This document shows, in pieces, positions 45,899 to 53,021 of a stretch of DNA of 53,021 nt (position 1 is the first letter of the stretch; every line of letters begins with the position of its first letter). Made by a program: the position numbers and the translations under genes. The stretch lies in NCBI GenBank assembly GCA_964577825.1, contig CAZOBJ010000011.1:1-53021 (forward strand). The letters are read 5' to 3'. The notes under the pieces are model-generated. The model made no database searches. It was not told the origin of the DNA and was given only the letters and a program-made list of their open reading frames with translations. This DNA is from CAZOBJ01 sp964577825 (GTDB lineage Bacteria; Planctomycetota; SZUA-567; JAFGNG01).

Positions 45899-47302
45899 TC
45901 ACCCGCCGGGCGCGAACCCGGACCAGAACGCTTGGCCCTCGGCGCCGTGGTCGCCGGCGAGGTCGCGCTCGCGGCACAGCGCCCGGCGCAGGCGGGCGAG
46001 ATCCTCGGCCCGGGCCGGGTCGCCGGCCAGGTTGCGGGTCTCGGCCGGGTCCGCGGCCAGGTCGAAAAGCTGCGTCGTGCGCCGGCCGTCGACCATGTAC
46101 TCGATGAGCTTGCGCTCGCCCTCGCGCAGGCCCCGCTGCCAGCCCCGATAGGCGAGGTACACGCGCTCGCGCACGTGCGCGGACGCGTCCCCGAGCGCGG
46201 GCGCGAGGCTCTGCCCCTGCACGGACGCGGGCGCGTCCAGGCCCGCCAGGTCGCAGAGCGTGGGAAAGACGTCCAGAAGGTAGCAGAGCGCCTCGCGCCG
46301 CTGTCCGGCCGGCACGCCCGGACCGCGCAGGACCAGGGGCACGCGCACGCTGTGCTCGTACAGGTTCTGCTTGCCCATGAGCCCGTGGCGGCCCACGGCC
46401 AGGCCGTTGTCGCCCGCGAGCACCACCACGGTGTCCCGGGCGCGGCCCGCGGCCTCCAGCGCGTCGAGCACCCGGCCGATCTGCGCGTCCAGGTGCGTGA
46501 TCATGGCGTAGTAGTCGGCGATGTGCGCGCGCACCTCCTCGGGCCGGCGGGGGAACCCGGCCAGCAACTCGTCGCGCACGCGCAGCTCGCCGTTGTCGAA
46601 CGGGTGCGCGGGCCGGAAGCTCTCGGGCAGGGCGATCCGCGCGGGGTCGTACATCTCGCGGTACGCGCGGGGCATGGTGCGCGGGTCGTGCGGGGCCATG
46701 AACGCCACGTACGCGAAGAAGGGCGCCGGTCCGTCGTAGGACTTCAGGAAGTCCGCCGCGGCGTCCGCGAAGAGCTCGCTCGAGTGGCGGCCCGGGTGGA
46801 TGTGGTCGCCCACGCGGTCGACCACCCGCTGGCGCACGAAGTCCACGGTCTGCGGAAAGCGCTGCGCGTACGCGCCCGTGGGGTCGAACGCGCACGCGGG
46901 CACGTTCCAGTGGTCGGCCATGCCCCCGAAAAAGATCTCCGCGCCCGCCGTGAAGCTGCGCGCGTATGCGGGCGGCCCGTTGTGCCACTTGCCCGTGCCG
47001 AACGTGCGGTACCCGGCCGCGCGCAGGGCCTCGCCCAGGAGCACGTGGTCCCTAGGGACGGTCTCGCCGTGGTCCTGAAGCCCGAAGAGCGTGCGCCCGG
47101 TCAACAGCATCGCACGGCTGGGCATGCACACCGCGGGCACGGTGCCGCCCATGATGTAGGCGTTCGTGAACGCGGTGCCCTCGCGCACCAGGCGGTCGAG
47201 GTGCGGGGTGCGGATCTCCGGGTTTCCCAGCGCGGCGATCGTGTCGTAGCGCTGGTCGTCGGTGACGAGCACCAGGATGTTGGGCCGCCCGTGTGCGGGC
47301 AT
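45899..47302 (-). CDS. Sulfatase (Cys-type)
   Basis: The 467-aa product has the signature C-M-P-S-R at 59-63 (Cys59 is the formylglycine precursor). It opens with TDDQRYDTIAALG for metal binding and has GKWHNGPPA, a MAPHDPRTMP segment and a late AGDNGLAVGRHGLMGK block. These features fit a S1-family sulfatase. No signal peptide is seen. GAGAGG precedes the ATG. It is transcribed alone from its own promoter, divergent from the ABC operon. It is distinct in sequence from the other two sulfatases, so probably serves a different substrate. Confidence 0.9.
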   Translation of the reverse strand: MPAHGRPNILVLVTDDQRYDTIAALGNPEIRTPHLDRLVREGTAFTNAYIMGGTVPAVCMPSRAMLLTGRTLFGLQDHGETVPRDHVLLGEALRAAGYRTFGTGKWHNGPPAYARSFTAGAEIFFGGMADHWNVPACAFDPTGAYAQRFPQTVDFVRQRVVDRVGDHIHPGRHSSELFADAAADFLKSYDGPAPFFAYVAFMAPHDPRTMPRAYREMYDPARIALPESFRPAHPFDNGELRVRDELLAGFPRRPEEVRAHIADYYAMITHLDAQIGRVLDALEAAGRARDTVVVLAGDNGLAVGRHGLMGKQNLYEHSVRVPLVLRGPGVPAGQRREALCYLLDVFPTLCDLAGLDAPASVQGQSLAPALGDASAHVRERVYLAYRGWQRGLREGERKLIEYMVDGRRTTQLFDLAADPAETRNLAGDPARAEDLARLRRALCRERDLAGDHGAEGQAFWSGFAPGG

Positions 47303-47336
47303 GGGGCCTCTCCGCGCATCCGCGCGCTCGCGGCCG

Positions 47337-47364
47337 ATGATACGCCTCTGCAAAAAACCGGCAA
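47337..47364 (-). promoter_or_regulatory. Promoter of the third sulfatase
   Basis: On the minus strand TTGCCG (47359-47364) and TATCAT (47337-47342) with a 16-base spacer, about 35 bases before the ATG at 47302. It lies back to back with the ABC operon promoter, 37 bases apart, so joint control is possible. Confidence 0.55.
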
Positions 47365-47401
47365 CCGAAAAACGCAACGCCGATTCCCGGCCCGAACGGC
47401 C

Positions 47402-47430
47402 TTGACAGGGTCCGGGCCCGCGTGTATACA
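47402..47430 (+). promoter_or_regulatory. Promoter of the Gld-like ABC operon
   Basis: A perfect TTGACA (47402-47407) and TATACA (47425-47430) with the ideal 17-base spacer, among the strongest promoters in the window. The leader to the ATG at 47505 is about 68 bases and contains a GCCGGGCGG-like GC stem. Confidence 0.75.
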
Positions 47431-47504
47431 ATGGCCCCTCCAATGGACCGCCCGGCGCCGGGCGGTCCGCTTCGCAGCACGCAGTGCGGCGCGGGAGAGT
47501 GCGC

Positions 47505-48248
47505 ATGATCGAGGTCAAGGAGCTGCGCAAGGCCTTCGGGCCCATCGTGGCCGTGGACGGGGTCAGCTTCTCCGTGGGCCAGGGCGACGTGCTCGGGTTC
47601 CTGGGGCCCAACGGCGCGGGCAAGACCACCACGATGAAGATGCTCAGCTGCTTCCTGGCCCCGGACCGGGGCACGGCCACGATCGCCGGCCGGGACATCC
47701 GCCGCGACCCGGTGGGCGTGCGCGCGCACATCGGGTACCTGGCCGAGAACGCGCCCGCGTACGAAGAGATGACCCCGGCCTCGTTCCTGCGGTTCGTGTG
47801 CGCAACCCGGGGTCTGCGCGGGCCCGCGCGCGACCACGCCGTCGACCGGGTGGTGTCAAGCTGCGCCATCGCCGAGGTCCTGCACCAGCCCATCGGCACC
47901 CTGTCCAAGGGGTACCGCCGCCGGGTGGGCCTGGCGCAGGCGCTCGTGCACGACCCGCAGGTGCTCTTGCTCGACGAGCCCACCGATGGGCTGGACCCGA
48001 ACCAGAAGCACGACGTGCGCGAGCTCATCAAGGGCATGGCCGCAACGAAGTGCACGATCGTCTCCACCCACATCCTGGAGGAGGTCGACGCCATCTGCAA
48101 CCGGATCATCCTCATCCACGAGGGCCAGATCCTGGCCGACTCGACCCCCGAACAGATGCGCGAGCGCTACCAGGGCCGGCTCGACGAGGTGTTCCGCCGG
48201 CTGACCACCGGCCAGGCCGCGCAGGCCGCGGCGGGAGGCGGCGCATGA
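47505..48248 (+). CDS. ABC transporter ATP-binding protein, GldA-like
   Basis: The 247-aa ATPase has Walker A GPNGAGKTTT, the signature LSKGYRRR, Walker B VLLLDEPTDGLDP and an STHILEEVD H-loop. It belongs to the group of ABC-2 exporters that includes GldA of the gliding-motility system and the many GldA/F/G-like triplets in PVC genomes. It energises the permease encoded next, with which it overlaps by 4 bases (ATGA). The ATG at 47505 is preferred because GGGAGAG lies 5 bases ahead; an upstream in-frame ATG at 47484 has no such site. The function outside motile Bacteroidetes is unknown. Confidence 0.93.
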   Translation: MIEVKELRKAFGPIVAVDGVSFSVGQGDVLGFLGPNGAGKTTTMKMLSCFLAPDRGTATIAGRDIRRDPVGVRAHIGYLAENAPAYEEMTPASFLRFVCATRGLRGPARDHAVDRVVSSCAIAEVLHQPIGTLSKGYRRRVGLAQALVHDPQVLLLDEPTDGLDPNQKHDVRELIKGMAATKCTIVSTHILEEVDAICNRIILIHEGQILADSTPEQMRERYQGRLDEVFRRLTTGQAAQAAAGGGA

Positions 48249-48976
48249 ACGCGTTCAAGGCCGTGTACAAGCGCGAGCTCGCCGGGTACTTCGTCACGCC
48301 GCTGGCGTACGTGTTCCTGGTGATCTTCCTGTACTTCGCCAGCGACCTCACCTTCCGCAACGACTGGTACGAGATGCGCCAGGCCACCCTGCGGCCGTTC
48401 TTCGTGAACATGCCGCTGTTGTTCATCTTCCTGGTGCCGGCCATGGCCATGCGCCTGTGGGCCGAGGAGCGGCGCACGAACACGATCGAGCTGTTGTTCT
48501 CCCTGCCGGTGACCACGGTCCAGGCGGTGCTGGGCAAGTTCCTGGCCGCGTGGACCGTGATCGCGCTCGCCCTGGCGCTGACCTTCCCCATGGTCATCAC
48601 CGCGGGGTACCTGGGCGACCCGGACTGGGGGCCCATTGCCACCGGGTACCTGGGGAGCCTGTTGCTGGCCGGGGCGTACCTGGCGATCGGCAGCTTCTTC
48701 AGCGCGCTCACGCGCAACCAGGTCATCGCCTTCGTGCTCGCGGTGGTCGCCTCGGCCCTGTTCGTGTTCGCCGGCGACCCGAGCACCCTGGACCGCCTGG
48801 CCGAGTTCGCGCCCCTGTGGTTCGTGGAAGCGGTGGAGGGGCTCTCCTTCCGCACGCGGTTCGAGTCCCTGCAGCGGGGCGTGGTGGCGCTGCGCGACGT
48901 GGCGTTCTTCGTGCTGCTGACCGCGGGCTGGTTGTGGGCGAACGTCGTCATCCTCGAGGAAAGGAGGGCCGCATAA
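48245..48976 (+). CDS. ABC-2 type permease, GldF-like
   Basis: The 243-aa protein has six hydrophobic helices starting with KRELAGYFVTPLAYVFLVIF. It also has the AEERRTNTIELLFSLPVT loop characteristic of ABC-2 permeases of the GldF/CcmB-like type. The gene overlaps its ATPase by 4 bases. Its stop overlaps the next start by one base (TAATG), so the operon is tightly coupled. The exported substrate is unknown. Confidence 0.9.
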   Translation: MNAFKAVYKRELAGYFVTPLAYVFLVIFLYFASDLTFRNDWYEMRQATLRPFFVNMPLLFIFLVPAMAMRLWAEERRTNTIELLFSLPVTTVQAVLGKFLAAWTVIALALALTFPMVITAGYLGDPDWGPIATGYLGSLLLAGAYLAIGSFFSALTRNQVIAFVLAVVASALFVFAGDPSTLDRLAEFAPLWFVEAVEGLSFRTRFESLQRGVVALRDVAFFVLLTAGWLWANVVILEERRAA

Positions 48977-51057
48977 TGTGGTGGGCCCTGTCCCTTGGCC
49001 TGGTGGCGGCGGCGGTCGTGGTGCTGGCCGTGCTCGCGCACGGATTTCGGCGGCGCACCGCGCAGGCGGCCATGGCCTGCGTGTACATCGGGGTCATCAC
49101 CCTGTGCGTACTCATGCTCGTGCAACAGGGCGTGGGCCGCGTGCGCGCGGACCTGACCGAAGAGAACCTGTACACCCTGTCCGAGGGCACGCGCGAGATC
49201 CTGGGCGACCTGTCCGTGCCCGTGACCGTGAAGCTGTACTACTCGCGCCGGGCCGCGCTCAAGGCGCCGGACCAGATCCGCCAGTGGAACAACTACTTCC
49301 TGTACGTGCAGGAGCTCCTGCGCCGCTACGAGGAGGCCGCCGCCGGGCGCCTGACCCTGGAGGTCATCGACCCGCGCACCTACACCGAGGCCGAGGAAGA
49401 GGCCGTGGCGTACGGGCTGCGGCGCATCCCCCTGGGCCAGGACGAGAGCTTCTTTTTCGGCGCGGTGGCGGTCACGGAGCTCGGGAAGACCAAGGCAATC
49501 GAGTTCTTCCAGCACGAGCGGCGCCCGTTCGTGGAGTACGACCTCACCAAGCTCATCAGCGACGTCACCCGGCGCGAGAAGCGCCGCGTGGGCCTGCTCT
49601 CCAGCCTGCCCATCACCGGCGGCATGAGCCCGTACATGATGCAGATGATGCAGGCCCAGGGCCGCCGCCCGCAGGAGCCGTGGCTCTTTGTCACCCACCT
49701 GCGCGACTCCTTCGAGGTCGTCGACGTGGCCGAGGACACCGACCGCATCGAGGAGGGCATCGACCTCTTGGTCGTGGTCCACCCCAAGGACCTCGGCGAA
49801 CAGACCCTGTTCGCCCTGGACCAGTACGTGATGAAGGGCGGCAAGCTCGTGGTGTTCGTGGACGCGCACTGCTTGAACGACGAGCCCGAGCGCGACCCGC
49901 GCAACCCCTACGCCGCCCAGCAGCACGACCCGAGCTCCAACCTGGATGCGCTGCTCGCGGGCTGGGGCGTGCGCATGGCCGCGGCCGAGGGCCGGCCGGT
50001 GATCGCCGTAGACCCGGACCACGCGGTCGAGATCGGCACGCAGGCGGGCCGGCGCATGCCGCTTTTGGGGTTCGTGGAGCTGCCCGAGGGCCAGCTCTCC
50101 GACGACGCGGTGGTCACCGGGCCCTTGAACGCGGTGCGCATGCTCTTTCCCGGGGCGATCGAGCGCACGGACGAGGGCGGCACGGTCACCGAACTGCTGT
50201 GGACGGGCGACGAGGGCGGGGCCTGGCAACCGCGCAGCCCGTTTGAGGTGCAGATGCAGATCCGCAACCCGAGCCGCGAGCTCGTGCTCGCGAGCCTGAC
50301 CGGGCAGCGCGGGCGCAAGCTCCTCGGGTGCCGGATCACCGGACCGCTGACCACAAACTTCCCCGAGGGCATCGAGGTCGAGGACACTTCGCCGCCCGAG
50401 CCGCCGGTCCCGCCCGAGGCCGGCGAGGAGGGCGCGCCCGAGGAGGCGGACGAGACCAACACCGTGCGCCTGGACGCCGTGCAAGAGGCCGCCGAGGGCG
50501 CGCGCGTGTACGTGTTCGCGGACGTGGACATGCTCTCGGACATGGTCGCCTACCAGGAGAGCTGGTTCGGCATGATTCCGATCCTGGACAACGCGAGCCT
50601 GGCGCTCAACACCCTCGAGGCGCTCAGCGGCGACGAGTCGCTCATCCGGGTGCGCTCGCGCGGGGGCGGCCAGCGCCGGTTCGAGGTGGTCGACCGCATC
50701 GAGGAGCAGGCCGCCGAGGCCATCGAGAGCGAGATCCGCGCGGTCAACGAGAAGATCGCCCAATACGAGCGGCGCCTGAGCGAACTGGGCCAGGCCGCCA
50801 CGGAGGAGAACCTGGCCGTGGTCCAGGGCCAGGCCCTGGAGGAGCGCCGCGAGGTGGAACGAGAGATCCGCGCGGCCAAGAAGAAGCTGCGCGAGCTCCA
50901 GGCGCGCAAGCTCGAGGACGTCGAGGCCCTGGGCCGGCGCATCGAGGCGCTCAACACCCGGGTGCCCCCGGCGGTGATCCTGCTCATCGCCGTGGTTATC
51001 GCCCTGGTCCGGTACGTGAACGCCAAGCGGTACGCGGCGCGGAGGGCACGAGGATGA
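48976..51057 (+). CDS. GldG-like ABC transporter auxiliary protein
   Basis: The 693-aa protein has two N-terminal transmembrane helices (about 1-55), a long periplasmic region and a C-terminal helix near 665-682. The outside domain starts with RADLTEENLYTLSEGTREIL and contains VKLYYSRR, a IDPRTYTEAEEEAVAYGL segment and a VVVHPKDLGEQTLFALDQYVMKGG stretch typical of GldG/ABC-type auxiliary (Rossmann-like) proteins. A coiled coil (about 570-655) precedes the last helix. AAGGAGGG lies 8 bases before the start. It works in the periplasm with the GldA/F-like transporter. GldG-type proteins resemble IFT52 domains in fold. Confidence 0.88.
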   Translation: MWWALSLGLVAAAVVVLAVLAHGFRRRTAQAAMACVYIGVITLCVLMLVQQGVGRVRADLTEENLYTLSEGTREILGDLSVPVTVKLYYSRRAALKAPDQIRQWNNYFLYVQELLRRYEEAAAGRLTLEVIDPRTYTEAEEEAVAYGLRRIPLGQDESFFFGAVAVTELGKTKAIEFFQHERRPFVEYDLTKLISDVTRREKRRVGLLSSLPITGGMSPYMMQMMQAQGRRPQEPWLFVTHLRDSFEVVDVAEDTDRIEEGIDLLVVVHPKDLGEQTLFALDQYVMKGGKLVVFVDAHCLNDEPERDPRNPYAAQQHDPSSNLDALLAGWGVRMAAAEGRPVIAVDPDHAVEIGTQAGRRMPLLGFVELPEGQLSDDAVVTGPLNAVRMLFPGAIERTDEGGTVTELLWTGDEGGAWQPRSPFEVQMQIRNPSRELVLASLTGQRGRKLLGCRITGPLTTNFPEGIEVEDTSPPEPPVPPEAGEEGAPEEADETNTVRLDAVQEAAEGARVYVFADVDMLSDMVAYQESWFGMIPILDNASLALNTLEALSGDESLIRVRSRGGGQRRFEVVDRIEEQAAEAIESEIRAVNEKIAQYERRLSELGQAATEENLAVVQGQALEERREVEREIRAAKKKLRELQARKLEDVEALGRRIEALNTRVPPAVILLIAVVIALVRYVNAKRYAARRARG

Positions 51058-52457
51058 AGTCGCGCACGGTCGATCTGCTGGCCGCGGTTGCGGTCATCCT
51101 GGCGGTGGTGACCGCCGCGGTGCACACGGTCTCCGACGAGCCCGAGCCCGGCGCATTCCAGCCCGGGATGTACCTGGCCCAGGGGCTGGACCCGGAGCGC
51201 ATCGGCACGATCGAGATCCAGCGCGGCGCGAGCACCGTCACCCTGGAGCGCACCGAGGACGGATTCGCCGTGGCCGAGCGCAACGGGTACCCCGCCTCGA
51301 TCGAGCGGGTGAACCGCCTCATCCAGGGCCTGAGCGACCTGCAAGCCGTAGAGAAGGTGACCGAGAATCCGGACAACTACGGCGAGCTCGGCGTGGAGGC
51401 GGGCGCGGCCGAGGGGGTGAGCGTCCGGTTCCTGGACCGCGAGACGGGCGAGCCCTTCTTCGGCCTGGTCAAGGGCGGCATGCGCCAGACCGGCGCCGGG
51501 GGCAGCTACGTGCGCCGCACGGTCGGCGAGCGCACCAGGACCGTGTACGGCGTGGAGGACTGGCTGCGCATCGACAGCTCGCCGGCGGAATGGCTGCAAA
51601 AGGACTTCATCGACCTCGATCGCGCGGACCTGCAAAAGGTCACCGTGCTCGTCGGCCCGGACCCGTACGTGATCGAGCGCGACGACGAGGGCGAGGTCGT
51701 GCTGCGCACCCTGCCCGAGGGCAAGCGAGCCAAGGGCGACGCGTACAAGCAGGTCTTCGGCGCGCTCGTGAACCTGGGGTTCCAGGACGTGGCGCCCGCC
51801 GACGAGTTCGAGGGCGTGTTCGACGACACCTACACCGCCGAGCTCAAGAGCGGGCTCACCTACGTGCTCGAGCTCGCCATGCACGAAGGCAAGGACTACG
51901 TGCGCGCGCGCGCCGAGCCGCCGTCCGCGGACCGGGTGCAGGCCAGCAAGCAGATCACCCGCACCGAGAGCGAGGACAAGCTCAAGGAAAAGGAGGCCGT
52001 GCTCCTGGCCGTGGAGCAGGCCGAGGCCTTCAACCGCCGCCACGGCGACTGGGTGTACCAGATTTCCACCTGGAAGCAGGACAACCTGAACAAGCCCCTG
52101 CCCGAGCTCATCGAGGACGCGCCCACGGCCGCGGCCCCGGACGAGATCGCCGCGCGCCAGATCCTGATCGCCTACGAGGGCGCACAGAAGAGCGAGTCCA
52201 CCCGCACCAAAGAAGAGGCCCGCGCCCTGGCCCAGGAGGTCTTGGCCAAGGCCCGGGCCGAGGACGCCGACTTCGCCGCGCTCGCGCGCGAGTACTCGGA
52301 CGGGCCCAACGCCGACCAGGGCGGTGACCTGGGCACGTTCGGTCAGGGCGACAAGGACCCCGCCTTCGAGAAGGCCGCCTTCGCGCTCGAGGTCGGCGAG
52401 ACGAGCGACGTGGTGGCCACGCCCTACGGATTCCACATCATCAAGCGCACCGAGTAG
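51054..52457 (+). CDS. DUF4340 protein fused to a C-terminal parvulin (PpiC-type) domain
   Basis: The 467-aa product has one N-terminal helix (about 7-25) and a DUF4340 region (about 40-350: GLDPERIGTIEIQRG, YPASIERVNRLIQGL, KVTENPDNYGELGV and repeats of this layout). From about 363 to the end lies a parvulin isomerase domain with DADFAALAREYSDGP, GGDLGTFGQGD and ATPYGFHIIKRTE. The first parvulin His (usually in an A-x-HIL motif) is Gln here, and the usual Met of the GqM region is Lys, so activity may be reduced. It overlaps the GldG-like gene by 4 bases. DUF4340 proteins normally end this operon alone, so the fusion links envelope folding to the exporter. Confidence 0.85.
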   Translation: MKSRTVDLLAAVAVILAVVTAAVHTVSDEPEPGAFQPGMYLAQGLDPERIGTIEIQRGASTVTLERTEDGFAVAERNGYPASIERVNRLIQGLSDLQAVEKVTENPDNYGELGVEAGAAEGVSVRFLDRETGEPFFGLVKGGMRQTGAGGSYVRRTVGERTRTVYGVEDWLRIDSSPAEWLQKDFIDLDRADLQKVTVLVGPDPYVIERDDEGEVVLRTLPEGKRAKGDAYKQVFGALVNLGFQDVAPADEFEGVFDDTYTAELKSGLTYVLELAMHEGKDYVRARAEPPSADRVQASKQITRTESEDKLKEKEAVLLAVEQAEAFNRRHGDWVYQISTWKQDNLNKPLPELIEDAPTAAAPDEIAARQILIAYEGAQKSESTRTKEEARALAQEVLAKARAEDADFAALAREYSDGPNADQGGDLGTFGQGDKDPAFEKAAFALEVGETSDVVATPYGFHIIKRTE

Positions 52458-52499
52458 TACGGCCCCCGGCCATCCCCGTCAACCTCCACCGGAAGGCGC

Positions 52500-52527
52500 T
52501 TGACCGCCCTCCAGGCCCGCTTATACT
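52500..52527 (+). promoter_or_regulatory. Promoter of the TPR lipoprotein gene
   Basis: TTGACC (52500-52505) and TATACT (52522-52527) with a 16-base spacer, about 75 bases before the ATG at 52603. It shows that the TPR gene is a unit separate from the ABC operon. Confidence 0.6.
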
Positions 52528-52602
52528 CCCAGGATTGCGGCCGCGTTAGGCCCTTAGGTGCGCGCCGCTGCAAGTACGGGGCAGAGCGCAAAGGAGACCG
52601 TC

Positions 52603-53021
52603 ATGATCCGCGTATGGGCAATCGTCCTCACGATGGCGGCCCTGTTGGCCGGGGCCGGATGCGAACTCCTGGAGACGAGCGACACGGCCCGCAGGACCCG
52701 GTCCACGGAGGCGTCGCTGGCCGCGTACCAGGAGGCCCTGGAGATCCACCGCGCCGAGGACAACAAGCCGGGCATGGCCACGGCCCACGCGAAGATCGGC
52801 CGCGCCTATCAGGAAAAGGGAGAGCCCGGCCCGGCCCTGGAGAGCTACCAGGAGGCCCTGGGCCTGTACCAGGAGCTCGAGGACGAGCCCGCCCAGGCGC
52901 TCACCCTCAACAGCATGGGCAACATCCACTACGACCAGGGCAACTACGACCAGGCCCTGCACTACTTCCAGCAGTCCCTGGTCTTGATGAAGGAGATCAA
53001 GGACCAGCCCGGCACGGCCAC
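52603..53021 (+). CDS. TPR-repeat lipoprotein (partial, cut by window end)
   Basis: The visible 139 codons start with an ATG preceded by AAAGGAG. The signal sequence ends in ALLAGAGC. The Cys at 20 fits a lipoprotein, though -3 is Gly rather than the usual Leu, so the lipobox is atypical. At least two to three TPR units follow, of the form A-x-x-YQEALEI, GRAYQEKGEPGPALESYQEAL and MGNIHYDQGNYDQALHYFQ. TPRs mediate protein contacts, here on the periplasmic face of a membrane. The gene continues beyond the window, so total length and any C-terminal domain are unknown. Confidence 0.75.
   Translation, partial: MIRVWAIVLTMAALLAGAGCELLETSDTARRTRSTEASLAAYQEALEIHRAEDNKPGMATAHAKIGRAYQEKGEPGPALESYQEALGLYQELEDEPAQALTLNSMGNIHYDQGNYDQALHYFQQSLVLMKEIKDQPGTA

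Overview
This is about 53 kb of very GC-rich bacterial chromosome, densely packed with genes on both strands. The gene set points to the PVC/planctomycete-like part of the tree (Planctomycetota, Lentisphaerota, Hydrogenedentota or a nearby candidate phylum). The evidence is three Cys-type sulfatases, a class III pseudopilin of the type abundant in these phyla, a FHA-MoxR/DUF58/BatA/DUF4159 cluster, a Gld-like ABC operon ending in a DUF4340 protein, and a secreted PA14-TPR protein. I see no rRNA, tRNA, CRISPR array or transposase. Recognisable promoters are mostly TTGNNN, 16 to 18 nt, then TAGAAT, TATACT or TATGTT, so a sigma70-like factor reads most units.

Layout. 1-1690: the tail of a membrane protein, then a ComM/YifB AAA ATPase. 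1742-7747 (+): one transcription unit with a flavodoxin-like oxidoreductase, a NagZ-type GH3 glycosidase, a HAD hydrolase, a beta-propeller (oligogalacturonate-lyase-like) protein and a sulfatase, probably for glycan breakdown. 7752-21411 (-): a seven-gene stress or envelope-type cluster: tandem DUF4159, FHA-MoxR ATPase, DUF58, a giant double VWA BatA-type fusion, a secreted protein, a DUF4175-like membrane/coiled-coil protein and a secreted protein. 21412-22980: an isolated pseudopilin gene with two promoters and a strong terminator. 23121-27815 (-): a PA14-TPR secreted protein followed by ydbH-ynbE-ydbL homologues, an envelope-bridging system. 28065-37222: a small GTG-start gene, then a long minus-strand run (rpsO, pnp, folE, lipoprotein, CxxCxxCC protein, sulfatase, leuB-like, galK, YihX-like phosphatase). 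37626-41761 (+): sugar isomerase, ceramidase-like hydrolase and FGGY kinase, a catabolic operon. 41794-45870: a FKBP isomerase and a 610-aa anchored protein with related N-termini, separated and followed by clusters of GC-rich palindromic repeats that enclose a DUF559 endonuclease gene. 45899-47302 (-): a third sulfatase. 47402-52457 (+): a Gld-like ABC exporter operon whose last gene fuses DUF4340 to a parvulin domain. 52603-end: a TPR lipoprotein cut off by the window.

The most novel-looking structure is the DUF559/palindrome family at 42.7-45.9 kb. Solo repeat copies keep a short tag that matches the last codons and stop of the DUF559 gene, as expected if they are internally deleted derivatives of a DUF559-carrying mobile unit. 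Other points of interest are three domain fusions (FHA-MoxR, BatA plus second VWA/GATase-like protein, DUF4340-parvulin) that physically join proteins normally encoded separately. Annotation rests on reading motifs by eye; no database search was possible.
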